From contig QGFZ01000003.1 of the NCBI GenBank assembly GCA_003149065.1, forward strand, positions 1 through 64,000: DNA of 64,000 bases. The letters run 5' to 3'. This stretch comes from Ruminococcaceae bacterium R-25 (GTDB lineage: Bacteria; Bacillota; Clostridia; Saccharofermentanales; Saccharofermentanaceae). Position numbers and translations under genes: made by a program. Below the pieces are notes generated by a model, which did no database searches, was not told the origin of the DNA, and was given only the letters and a program-made list of their open reading frames with translations. Shown here in pieces: positions 9,645 to 17,808 of this stretch; within the stretch, counting starts at the first letter, position 1; every line of letters begins with the position of its first letter.

Positions 9645-10213
9645 GAATGAACATTGCAGCCGCTTTGACCGCAGGCACGATCCTGGTAAGTCTGGCAGGT
9701 TGTTCTGCGGCTCCTGAATCTACACCAACTTCTGAAACGCAGATTACGACTTCGGCTGAAGAAATATCCGAAATGACGACAGAGAAGACTACATCAACGG
9801 AAACGTCTGCAACTTCTGAAATGACCATTCAGACAGAAGAGACGACTACCGTCACGAAGACAGAAAGATCAATGACATTAAAGATCGGAGAAAAGGAAGT
9901 TCAGGTCACCTGGGAAGATAATGCTTCAGTGGAAGACCTGAAGAAACTCGCTGCATCAGATCTGACCATAAAGATGTCGATGTACGGCGGCTTTGAGCAG
10001 GTGGGTTCCATAGGGCAGGCTATCACAAGAGACGATAAACAGACAACAACAAAGCCGGGCGATATTGTTCTTTATTCCGGTGATCAGATAGTGATGTTCT
10101 ATGGATCCAATTCCTGGAGCTATACAAGACTCGGTAAGATCAACCTGACTGAAAAGGAATTAAAAGATCTCTTAGGCAATGGTGATGTAACTATTACGCT
10201 AAGTCTTGATTAG
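9641..10213 (+). CDS. Lipoprotein with cyclophilin-like domain
   Basis: 190 residues. A signal peptide with lipobox LAGC (C21 or so) is followed by a Thr/Ser/Glu-rich linker of about 50 residues and a C-terminal cyclophilin-like fold domain (Cyclophil_like2): KIGEKEVQVTWEDNASVEDL, then GDIVLYSGDQIVMFYGSNSW and YTRLGKINL. The family has the cyclophilin fold but lacks demonstrated prolyl isomerase activity in most members. Translationally coupled to the hydrolase by an ATGA overlap. Probably anchored to the outer face of the membrane. Confidence 0.88.
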   Translation: MRMNIAAALTAGTILVSLAGCSAAPESTPTSETQITTSAEEISEMTTEKTTSTETSATSEMTIQTEETTTVTKTERSMTLKIGEKEVQVTWEDNASVEDLKKLAASDLTIKMSMYGGFEQVGSIGQAITRDDKQTTTKPGDIVLYSGDQIVMFYGSNSWSYTRLGKINLTEKELKDLLGNGDVTITLSLD

Positions 10214-10317
10214 ATCGTATATATCTTTAATACACCAAGCTCGTTAGTTGATACTTGGTTTTAGTGCCCGATGACCGTCGATACGAACAACTATCTAATG
10301 TTCTGTTTATAAAATAT

Positions 10318-10350
10318 AAAATACCGCAGGATCCATATCTTGCGGTATTT
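10318..10350 (+). terminator. Terminator after the cyclophilin-like lipoprotein
   Basis: AATACCGCA pairs with TGCGGTATT around a 12-base loop, followed by a short T-rich run. Confidence 0.7.
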
Positions 10351-10658
10351 ATCGTATCGGGATTGGCATAGTAGAAACTTATATGTGTGGTCAACACAGC
10401 GTTTCTTGCCCGCTCTGAAAGCGTTAGAGAAACCATTGAAGACCGTAGGATGGCTATTGATCTTTGGAAGGATGTAGTTATTGATGTTGCGTATGCATTT
10501 CTGTTGATCTTGTTACTGGTTATCATTAAATCAACAATATAGTTAACTTAATTATCAGGAAAACAGACTAAGATATATCGGAGTTTGTGTAATTTTCAGG
10601 CGTTTTTCAGGCCTTCAAATGCACAAGTCAACTTGCGACCTTGCATCACGAGTTCAAC

Positions 10659-10902
10659 TGTATCGAAAACCTCGAAAAAAGCCTCCATTTCGATACACGG
10701 TCGAACTTTGGTGTATCGAAAACCATGAAGAATGCCCCGTTTTCGATACAAATTCGCTTTTTTGTATCGAAAATCTCATAAAAGTGCCCCTTGTCGATAC
10801 AGCATTGAAGTCCGTTGTATCGAAAACACATATAAATCAAGCGTTTTCGATACAGGATCACACTCTTTGTATCTAAAACCTCGAAAAGCTAATTTCGATA
10901 CA
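10659..10902 (+). repeat. Palindromic array A1 (TGTATCGAAAA), five 52-bp units
   Basis: The word TGTATCGAAAA starts at 10659, 10712, 10763, 10816 and 10868 (the last with one change). Each copy is followed 12-18 bases later by its reverse complement, at 10688, 10740, 10792, 10844 and 10893. Orientation alternates strictly and the period is 51-53 bp, so each unit can form a hairpin. The flanks (about 10590-10658) also match the second copy at 60041-60300 on the opposite strand. The rest of the 10351-10986 gap has no convincing gene. Confidence 0.9.
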
Positions 10903-10986
10903 AATTCAAGTTTGTCGGGCGGATGTGTTAGCGTGTTATATCATGAGCAATATAATTAACTAAGCACTTCAAAGCTCAGGCTTTTT

Positions 10987-10995
10987 TGATATAAT
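10987..10995 (+). promoter_or_regulatory. Extended -10 promoter, near-leaderless start
   Basis: TGATATAAT is an extended -10 (TGnTATAAT). The predicted transcription start falls at about 11002, one base before the ATG at 11003, and there is no ribosome binding site between them. Confidence 0.6.
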
Positions 10996-11002
10996 GCTAC
11001 CC

Positions 11003-11731
11003 ATGACTAACGATAAGATTTATTCACAAGAACGGAGCATCAGCTCTGCATATATTGATTCAGGATTGAAACTTGGTATAGCTCAGGCTGTCCTTATGGT
11101 TCAGGATAACCTCACAGAATGCTTTAATATGATGAACTGCGACGGTATCTACTATAGAGAACTGGGTTTCTTTTGGGTGTTTACGAAGTCGAAATTCAAG
11201 TTCTTTAAGAGGCCTCATTGGCGTGAAACGATTGAAGCATCAACATTTACCGTTCAAAATTCGGGGTTGAGAACAAACGTCAACAGCATATTTAAGGATA
11301 AGAACGGAGAAACACTTCTGGTTGCAAATCAGGAGGCTTGTGTCTTGGATATCGAGAAGCACCGCCCGGTTCCGCTTTCAAAGGTTCCGTATCCGCAGGA
11401 TGGATTTCCTGAGAAAGTGTTTACTGAAGACTTCGAGAAGTTTGATGTACCTGATCAGGACTATGAAGAAGTCTACGAGCAGGTCATAAGATCTTCTAAT
11501 ATCGACATGTCTCATCATCTCAATAATATTGAATATATCAAGTTTGCACTAAACGTATTCTCGGAAGAGTACTTGTTAAATTATGAAGTCCGCGAACTTG
11601 AAGTGCACTATACTGGAGAAAGCAAAGAGGGTCAAACTCTGAAGATCCTGAGAAGCGATAAAGCTGAAGGAACCTATATCAAGATCAAAGAAAGCGATCG
11701 CAGCGTGTTTGAGATGAAGATCAGGTTTTAA
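11003..11731 (+). CDS. Acyl-ACP thioesterase
   Basis: 242 residues from the ATG at 11003; an ATG at 10994 lies inside the -10 box and is less likely. The protein is a double hotdog of the FatA/FatB-like acyl-ACP thioesterase family (PF01643). It would release fatty acids from acyl carrier protein in the cytoplasm. Diagnostic parts are YIDSGLKLGIAQAVLMVQDN, the conserved WxV...RPHWRETI strand, and the catalytic-type segment NIDMSHHLNNIEYIKFAL in the second hotdog. The gene seems monocistronic, with the next gene 121 bases away. Confidence 0.9.
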   Translation: MTNDKIYSQERSISSAYIDSGLKLGIAQAVLMVQDNLTECFNMMNCDGIYYRELGFFWVFTKSKFKFFKRPHWRETIEASTFTVQNSGLRTNVNSIFKDKNGETLLVANQEACVLDIEKHRPVPLSKVPYPQDGFPEKVFTEDFEKFDVPDQDYEEVYEQVIRSSNIDMSHHLNNIEYIKFALNVFSEEYLLNYEVRELEVHYTGESKEGQTLKILRSDKAEGTYIKIKESDRSVFEMKIRF

Positions 11732-11852
11732 AGCTGTTCACGAAAATTAATTACTAAGCTTTATATCCCTTTTTATCGGATATATGAAATACACGGATGA
11801 AATAATTGGTGGCAATGATAATAAACAGGTAAATGGCGGTAGGAACAAAGCA

Positions 11853-12644
11853 ATGATTTCAATTTATAAAAACTATCACATCGCATACTGGTGCATCGGA
11901 ATCTTAGAGATCATAGGCATGGTCATAGCAAACCTCATCTTATGCAAGCACACTTGGTATCCTGCAATCCCGGTAACGGCCGTAACGATACTGCTGGTCT
12001 TAGTTGATGCATTTATCTTTACCAGGCTTACAACGAAAAAATACTCTGATGAAGTATTTCCCCTTTTCTACAATTGTCAGGTTCATAAGTTTATTGATGA
12101 GACTAACAGGCTTTTCGAGAAAAAGGCAAAAGGCCCTGTCGTATCGATGTACAATTCAATAGTTGCGAGAGGTTACGGCTCTATTGATGATTACGATTCG
12201 GTTTATAAGTGCTGCCAACAGATCAAGACCAAAGGCTATAAGTCTGAATATCACAGGTTGATGATCGAGTACTACCTGAAGAACGATCAGTTCGACAAGG
12301 CTCAGGAAGAGATGGACGCGCTTCGTAAACTCATTGTGAAGATGAAGAATCCGAAGTACATAGAAGGCTGCGAGACCTCCATTAAGAATGCGGAGTTCTA
12401 CATGAGGATAAAGCAGGGCAACTACGAAGGTGCAGAAGAGCACTATCAGAAACAGCTTGATACCATCAAGCCGCTTTATCCCATAACTGAGGCCAGCTAT
12501 TCGCACGCATTAGGAAAATTGCTTGTATTGAAAGGTGAACCGGAAAGGGCCAAAGAATACCTTCAGAAAGCTGTCGATCTTGGCGGCGACACTAAATACA
12601 GGAAGTTTGCCGAAGAGCTGCTTCAGAAAATCGCTGATTGCTGA
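11853..12644 (+). CDS. Two-TM membrane protein with TPR-like C-terminus
   Basis: 263 residues from the ATG at 11853, preceded by GTAGGA at good spacing; an in-frame ATG at 11784 has no ribosome binding site. Two hydrophobic segments (about residues 10-30 and 37-55) are followed by a cytoplasmic helical region resembling tetratricopeptide repeats, for example YEGAEEHYQKQLDTIKPLYP and KGEPERAKEYLQKAVDLGG. The TPR part suggests protein-protein interaction at the membrane. No specific function is recognised. The stop is followed by two palindromic arrays. Confidence 0.75.
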   Translation: MISIYKNYHIAYWCIGILEIIGMVIANLILCKHTWYPAIPVTAVTILLVLVDAFIFTRLTTKKYSDEVFPLFYNCQVHKFIDETNRLFEKKAKGPVVSMYNSIVARGYGSIDDYDSVYKCCQQIKTKGYKSEYHRLMIEYYLKNDQFDKAQEEMDALRKLIVKMKNPKYIEGCETSIKNAEFYMRIKQGNYEGAEEHYQKQLDTIKPLYPITEASYSHALGKLLVLKGEPERAKEYLQKAVDLGGDTKYRKFAEELLQKIADC

Positions 12645-12808
12645 CAATATATTTAGCCGGAAGACTGGTGTTTGGTTTGAAGTGAAGCCCGGAAGTGGTT
12701 GCGTCTGCGGTGATTGGGGTGGCGCTCCGTGTGCGGAAGTGTCTGCGGATCCTGTGCGGCCGCGCGTGCGTCGCCCGCGAGTCTCTCACGCGTCTTTCGG
12801 CCGTCAAA

Positions 12809-12912
12809 ATTCCAGAAAAAAGTCCGACATATCGGACAAAAATCTGGAATTCTGGATTCAGAGAGCAAAAATTCCAGAAATAGTTCCGACTAGTCGGACT
12901 TTTTTCTGGAAT
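12809..12912. repeat. Palindromic array F, two nested 62-bp units
   Basis: Unit 1 is ATTCCAGA (12809) with GTCCGA/TCGGAC inside, closing with TCTGGAAT (12843-12850). Unit 2 repeats this at 12871-12912 with TCCGAC/GTCGGA inside. Both form nested hairpins and the offset is exactly 62 bp. It lies in the 12645-13339 gap, just upstream of array B1. Confidence 0.88.
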
Positions 12913-12956
12913 ACTCAGCGGTCTGGGACTGGGCTTGCAAAGCGCTGCTTCCGGCG

Positions 12957-13070
12957 AATGACTCAAACAGTGACTAATTTTCCCAAAACAGTCACCACTC
13001 CAGTCATTTTGGGGTCAAAATGACTCAAACAGTGACTCAAAACGCAAAATCAGTCACCATTTCAGTCATT
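12957..13070 (+). repeat. Palindromic array B1 (AGTCACC/GGTGACT type), two 62-bp units
   Basis: AATGACTCAAACAGTGACT occurs at 12957 and 13019. The inverse-type block AGTCACCnnnncAGTCATT occurs at 12990 and 13052. Both spacings are exactly 62 bp. The array aligns along its length with 36881-36993, which has the same 62-bp period. Confidence 0.9.
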
Positions 13071-13237
13071 CACCGAATAATCTCGATGAACACATCAATT
13101 TGGTCAGTTTCCCTGCAATTTGCGGGTCATTTTTCCATGAGACAACCCATGTCCCATTCAGTAAATACGGGCATTTGCTCGCTTTGTGTCCTTTAAAACC
13201 GACCTTGGATTTTCTACCATGAGCTCAAGAACTTAAA

Positions 13238-13299
13238 GCCGCCGGATGGGGGGTTCGGACAGCGGATTCCGGACAGCGGAAAACCAAACTCCGGGCGGC
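13238..13299. promoter_or_regulatory. Long hairpin in the leader of the 13340 gene
   Basis: GCCGCCGGA (13238-13246) can pair with TCCGGGCGGC (13290-13299), with GGTT/AACC inside and a direct repeat CGGACAGCGGA in the loop. It lies 40 bases before the ATG at 13340, so it may be a leader structure or a terminator-like element; no T-run follows. Confidence 0.4.
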
Positions 13300-13339
13300 A
13301 GAAGATCAAAAGCAGAAAATCAAAAGGAGACTTAAGAAA

Positions 13340-13558
13340 ATGAAGAACACAGAGAAGAAGATCGCAATGGCAGCAAGAATCATTTTAGCTTTGGCAGGAA
13401 TTGCTTGTATAATCGTATCGATGGTTACTGATGTAACATATCCGTATCTGGCAATCGGACTGTTTTGCACAGCTGTAGCAAATTTCATTAATTGCTATTC
13501 GATCAAGAAGATGAAAGAGGAAAAAGATGGATCAGCAGAAGATAGGTGCATTTCTTAA
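13340..13558 (+). CDS. Small two-TM membrane protein
   Basis: 72 residues with two hydrophobic helices (about residues 10-30 and 33-52) and a charged C-terminal tail, KKMKEEKDG. AAAGGAGA lies upstream of the ATG with suitable spacing. Its 3' end overlaps the following HTH regulator gene by 32 bases in another frame, so the two are translationally linked. In Clostridia such small membrane proteins often accompany XRE regulators that carry their own membrane helices; the function is unknown. Confidence 0.75.
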   Translation: MKNTEKKIAMAARIILALAGIACIIVSMVTDVTYPYLAIGLFCTAVANFINCYSIKKMKEEKDGSAEDRCIS

Positions 13559-14027
13559 GGAATTGAGAAAAGAGAAAAACATTACCCAGGAGCAGTTGGC
13601 TGACGAGATGAGGGTCTCCAGAAGGACCGTTTCGAGATGGGAGACGGGAAGCAATATGCCGGATCTCGACATCCTGATCGACCTTTCCGAGTACTACAAT
13701 GTTGATCTCAAAGACATTCTGAACGGCCAGAGAAAGAGTGAAGATATGGATAAAGAATTGAAAGATACTGTCCTTAAAGCGGCAGAATACAGTAATGACG
13801 ATAAGGAGAAGATGAATAAGCGTTTCCACTTTATGTTTTTGAGTGCGCTCGTATTCCTGACGGTTGCCATGGTGGCGATGTTCCTCCTTACAGGTCCTGC
13901 GAGCGACATCGTAAACGGTACATGCTTAGGCGTCGGCTACGGAATGGTAGTTGTAGGATTCATCCTGACGAGCAGGTATGCCAGACAGATCCGTGATTTC
14001 AAGATGCGTCTTTTAGGCAGAAAGTGA
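13527..14027 (+). CDS. XRE family regulator with membrane anchor
   Basis: 166 residues. The N-terminal Cro/CI helix-turn-helix (about residues 6-60) includes LRKEKNITQEQLADEM and SRRTVSRWETGSNMPDLD. After a charged linker come two hydrophobic helices (about 100-120 and 128-148), which should hold it at the membrane. Overlap with the small membrane protein upstream suggests the two work as a pair. The target operon is not evident in the window. Confidence 0.88.
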   Translation: MDQQKIGAFLKELRKEKNITQEQLADEMRVSRRTVSRWETGSNMPDLDILIDLSEYYNVDLKDILNGQRKSEDMDKELKDTVLKAAEYSNDDKEKMNKRFHFMFLSALVFLTVAMVAMFLLTGPASDIVNGTCLGVGYGMVVVGFILTSRYARQIRDFKMRLLGRK

Positions 14028-14056
14028 ATAACCGCAAGGGGTTTAGACCATTTTAA

Positions 14057-14078
14057 GGGGCTTTGATGCCCCTTTTTT
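14057..14078 (+). terminator. Intrinsic terminator
   Basis: GGGGC (14057-14061) pairs with GCCCC (14068-14072) around TTTGAT and is followed by six T residues, just after the XRE gene. Another small hairpin (TTGGC/GCCAA) follows at about 14091. Confidence 0.85.
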
Positions 14079-14211
14079 CATACATTATCGTTGGCGTTTT
14101 GATGCCAAAACGAAGATTATTTGAAAACCCATAAGATTAACCTTTATTCAGTGGCATAGGGAATGTAGCGTGACCCGGATGCCGCGAAGCACAGAAATAA
14201 AGGGGAAAAAT

Positions 14212-15303
14212 ATGGGTATAAATGACTGGTACTGGACGCCCGGAACGAACACCGGCAGCAGCTATACTGATTTCCTGGAATTCAGTAATGAGAATGACAG
14301 CAGTTATACTGATTTTACTTTAGAAAATAATTACAGGACTGTCAGAAAGCCTCATGTCAACTGGACTGGCGAGACCAGGAAGAAGGGTTCTGCAGGAAAG
14401 GTCTTACTGGGCTCTTTTATTGCGGTCGCTCTGGTGGCGGCATTTACAGCCGGCGCGTGGTATTTTTCGGGCGGCGAAAAGAATGACAACAACTTTTTCT
14501 CATCCGTGCCGAAGATCATTGCGGGAGGCTTTGCAGTCGGCGGAAACATGAATGCCGAAGTCAAAGATCCGAACCAGATCAAGGCCGAAGAGCGCGCAAA
14601 GGCGACTGCCGAGCGATTCTCTTACAGCAAGTCCGGTTCTGCATACAAGGCAGCCGAGAATCTCGTGGAGAAGCTCAAGTGCGGAAACGACGTAGACACG
14701 GCATATGAGATCTTCAACTGGGTCCATTCGCATGTTTCATACATGCCGGTCCATGAGAACCTGACTTTCGAAGAGGCCGCATACAGGGGATTCTCGCAGA
14801 AGAACGGCGACTGCTTTGTCTCTTTTGCGTGCTCGAAAATGCTCCTCGACGCTGCCGGCATAGAGAACCTTGCGGTCGAGAGATATCCGATCGTAACCGT
14901 CGGCCACTACTGGAATCTCGTTAAGCTCGACGGCGAGTGGTACCACTGCGACTCCACGGTATTTAAGGATCACCCCGCGCTCTATTTCATGTGCACGGAC
15001 GACGAGATCGCCGACAGCCATCACGAGTTCGACGCTTCGCTCTATCCTGAGCGCGCCAAGAGAAATTACGGCGATAACGGCAATAACGGCGGTTATGCCG
15101 AGTCCCCTTACGTAGACGATTACTCAGACGACTATTCCGGCGGCGGCGATTATTCAGATGACTACTCTGACGATTACTCAAACGACTACTCAGACGACTA
15201 TGTCGTCGGTCCTAACTACCAGCCTGATGCCTATCCGAGCGGAGGACCCGGCGAAGGGGATAACTGGAATGATGCATACGGAGACGTAGATCTCGAAGAA
15301 TAA
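14212..15303 (+). CDS. Transglutaminase-like membrane protein with acidic repeat tail
   Basis: 363 residues from the ATG at 14212, which follows AAAGGGG; an earlier in-frame ATG lacks a site. Order: short N-terminal region with a duplicated SSYTDF motif, one membrane helix (LLGSFIAVALVAAFTAGAW, about 65-85), then an exported transglutaminase/protease-like core. The Cys-His-Asp triad reads GDCF (about C200), GHYWNLV (about H231) and HCDSTVF (about D246). The tail has a low-complexity DDYSDDYS repeat. Related domains cut or cross-link peptides or process cell-wall proteins; the substrate is unknown. Confidence 0.85.
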   Translation: MGINDWYWTPGTNTGSSYTDFLEFSNENDSSYTDFTLENNYRTVRKPHVNWTGETRKKGSAGKVLLGSFIAVALVAAFTAGAWYFSGGEKNDNNFFSSVPKIIAGGFAVGGNMNAEVKDPNQIKAEERAKATAERFSYSKSGSAYKAAENLVEKLKCGNDVDTAYEIFNWVHSHVSYMPVHENLTFEEAAYRGFSQKNGDCFVSFACSKMLLDAAGIENLAVERYPIVTVGHYWNLVKLDGEWYHCDSTVFKDHPALYFMCTDDEIADSHHEFDASLYPERAKRNYGDNGNNGGYAESPYVDDYSDDYSGGGDYSDDYSDDYSNDYSDDYVVGPNYQPDAYPSGGPGEGDNWNDAYGDVDLEE

Positions 15304-15359
15304 TTGCCGCTTTCTTTGACGCGGTTCTCAATGTAGAATAAACCTGTATGGGAAGAACG

Positions 15360-15382
15360 TTCCGGACGAGGTAAGTCCGGAA
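15360..15382 (+). promoter_or_regulatory. Leader hairpin before the solute-binding gene
   Basis: TTCCGGAC (15360-15367) and GTCCGGAA (15375-15382) form a perfect 8-bp stem 24 bases before the start codon at 15407. It may shape mRNA stability or translation. Confidence 0.45.
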
Positions 15383-15406
15383 GCGTTTGGGGAAGAGGAT
15401 TATTCT

Positions 15407-17764
15407 ATGAAGAGAACTATCGTTAAGGCAGTTTCTTTGGTTTTGGCATCTTCATTTTTGCTGGCATCAGCATCATGCGCGAAAAAAGACAAGACCAAAA
15501 AGGCAAAGACAATCTCAGAAGACACGCCGTGGTTTGAGTACACTACGATCGATGCCGAGACCGGCGCAGATCCTAATAAAGCTATTGAGTACCTGTATCC
15601 GGAATTTGCGGGTTCTGACGACAAGTACTATGTCATCTACACCCAAGGCAGGTACCGGACGCCGCCCGAAAACGAGATCGACTACAGCACTTTTGACTAC
15701 AACAGCTATAATTTCAACTATGTGGCGGTGATCGACAGGAATACCAAAAAAGTTGTCAACCACATTGATCTTAACAGCGGCCTTGATAAAGAAATGCTGA
15801 CGTACGAGCATGTTGATACCGCCAATTATATAGACGGTAAGGTCATGGTAAAGACCAACCGCAAGATCAGAGATTACGATCCCCTGACAGGAAAAGTATT
15901 GGATGAGCGGCCGAGCCTTTCTAATAATATTGCCCCTACATCACGTTTTTATAAGATCGGAGAATATCTGCTTGAGACAGAGCAGATATGGGACGACTAT
16001 GGCAGGACCACCGCTACTTTAAAGGTCACTGCACCTGACGGAAATGTCACTTCTTTCGATTTCAAAGATGCTGGCGAAAATCCCTATCTCTATACAATTC
16101 TCACTTTAAATGATACGAAGGCCCTGATTCCGGTAAGCACGGCAAAAGGTTACAAATACTATGAGTTAGACCTGTCAGCAGGTAAGCTCTTGTCCGGAAA
16201 AGAAAAAGACTATAAGTGGCTCGATATGGGTTACTTAGGCGAGATCACGACAGGTACTGACGGACAGATCTACAGCTATACATCAGGCTGCATTTCCAGA
16301 ATAGATGCTGCGAAGAAAAGCGTTGAGGAAGTATTCAATTTCGAATGGTGCGGCATGAACTGGGGCTTAATGAACAATAACTTTAAGCTGATCGAATGTT
16401 CCGGTGACAAGCTGACCTTTGCCGGCCAGACAAAGATCAGGTCGCAGTATGAGAGCGCATCTACCAATTTCCAGATCGTTGAATTTTCGAGAGCAGCTAA
16501 AAATCCCAATGCCGGAAAGACCATCCTGGAACTCTATTCGGATAATGTGGATGAAGTTATCGGCGCTGCGATCCAAAAGTTCAATGAGCAGAGCAGCAAG
16601 TATTACATCGTGCTTGCCGATACTTACGACTCCAACGATTTTGTTGACGATTCGGCCTACAACGATATCGATAACGATGACGACTGGAACAAGTTAAAGA
16701 TAGAGGCCGCAGCAGGGGAGAGCAATGCTCTTGCCATGGACATCATTAACGGCGAAGGCCCTGACATCCTTCTTAACACCGACAGCTTCAGCAGGCTCAA
16801 TAAATCCAGCTATCTGGTGGACCTCTCACCCTACGTGAAAGACTTCGGTCCTGATGATTATTTCACGAACATAATCGAAGGCGCGAGGACAAACGGCGTC
16901 ATCTACCAGTTACCGGTAAGCTTTGCTATCAACGGCATCAGTACTGACAAAAAATATGCGGGCGCGTCCGGCGTCGGATTTACGCTCGACGAATATAAGG
17001 CGTTCGTGAAAAACGATCTCAACGGCTTTGATCCCATGATGACAGGCCAAGCGGTGTATTTTACCCAGCTGTTCAATTCCATGAGCGAAAAATTCATCTC
17101 CAATGGCAAGGCTGATTTCACCGGTCCTGAATTCAAAGAGCTCGCCGAATACGTGAAGGACAACGTTCCCGAAAAGGCCATGACTTGGGATGACATCAAT
17201 GATGTGGAAGACGAAGCGCGTTCCAGAGCCGAAACCTGGCCTATCAGGGGAATCGGAATGTTCTATATGGCGGCACGCAGCTCCGCAAAGAACGCCACTG
17301 TACTGGGAACCCCTTCATTAGACGGCAGAGGACCGATGTATTACTGCAATTTCTCAGTCGCGATCTCCGCTAACTCAGTCGATCCCGACGCCTGTGGCGA
17401 GTTCGTAAAGATCCTGCTCTCGGACGAGATCCAGACGAGTATTGCCATGAAAGATTATTTTGTAATAAACCGTAAGGCATTCAGGAGTGCCGGCACAGCC
17501 GCAAACAACTACTACAACAACGGCGGCCAGGAAGCTGCCGGCGGCTCCGGCGTCTTTGTCGCCACGAAGCTCACGGAAGAAGACATCGATAACATCGAGA
17601 GAGTTATCTTAAGCTGCTCGAAAATGGACTGCCAAGACTCCGACATCAGCATCATCCTGATAGAAGAAATGCCCGCTTATTTCCTCGGCCAGAAATCTTT
17701 GGATGACGTCATCAAGATCGCCCAGAACAGGGCACAGAAAGTGCTGGACGAGAGAGGAAAGTAG
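15407..17764 (+). CDS. Propeller/ABC solute-binding fusion lipoprotein
   Basis: 785 residues with a complete signal peptide and lipobox ASASC (C24 or so). Residues of about 60-370 form strand-rich repeats of propeller type (VAVIDRNTKKVVNHIDL, YDPLTGKVLDE, ISRIDAAKKSVEEVF). From about 375 a solute-binding domain follows (NAGKTILELYSDN, AMDIINGEGPDILLNT, LDGRGPMYYCNFSVAIS). It is the full-length version of the truncated gene at the left edge. There is no permease or ATPase next to it, so it may use a remote transporter, or act as a sensor or binding protein only. Ribosome binding site AAGAGG. Confidence 0.88.
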   Translation: MKRTIVKAVSLVLASSFLLASASCAKKDKTKKAKTISEDTPWFEYTTIDAETGADPNKAIEYLYPEFAGSDDKYYVIYTQGRYRTPPENEIDYSTFDYNSYNFNYVAVIDRNTKKVVNHIDLNSGLDKEMLTYEHVDTANYIDGKVMVKTNRKIRDYDPLTGKVLDERPSLSNNIAPTSRFYKIGEYLLETEQIWDDYGRTTATLKVTAPDGNVTSFDFKDAGENPYLYTILTLNDTKALIPVSTAKGYKYYELDLSAGKLLSGKEKDYKWLDMGYLGEITTGTDGQIYSYTSGCISRIDAAKKSVEEVFNFEWCGMNWGLMNNNFKLIECSGDKLTFAGQTKIRSQYESASTNFQIVEFSRAAKNPNAGKTILELYSDNVDEVIGAAIQKFNEQSSKYYIVLADTYDSNDFVDDSAYNDIDNDDDWNKLKIEAAAGESNALAMDIINGEGPDILLNTDSFSRLNKSSYLVDLSPYVKDFGPDDYFTNIIEGARTNGVIYQLPVSFAINGISTDKKYAGASGVGFTLDEYKAFVKNDLNGFDPMMTGQAVYFTQLFNSMSEKFISNGKADFTGPEFKELAEYVKDNVPEKAMTWDDINDVEDEARSRAETWPIRGIGMFYMAARSSAKNATVLGTPSLDGRGPMYYCNFSVAISANSVDPDACGEFVKILLSDEIQTSIAMKDYFVINRKAFRSAGTAANNYYNNGGQEAAGGSGVFVATKLTEEDIDNIERVILSCSKMDCQDSDISIILIEEMPAYFLGQKSLDDVIKIAQNRAQKVLDERGK

Positions 17765-17808
17765 TAAGGACAGTCCGAAGCAGCCTGACCGCCTGACAGC
17801 ACCGGCCG

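Noticed and set aside
10387..10542. Short frame of 51 residues with a hydrophobic C-terminal helix
   Set aside because: It needs a GTG start without a ribosome binding site; it may be a gene remnant but cannot be supported.
10659..10902. Possible CRISPR array
   Set aside because: Repeats are short words alternating in both orientations with related spacers and no cas genes; spacers align with the copy at 60041-60234, unlike CRISPR spacers.
12535..13023. Open frame of 162 codons overlapping the end of the TPR gene
   Set aside because: It runs through palindromic arrays F and B1, starts inside another gene and has no ribosome binding site or protein-like composition.
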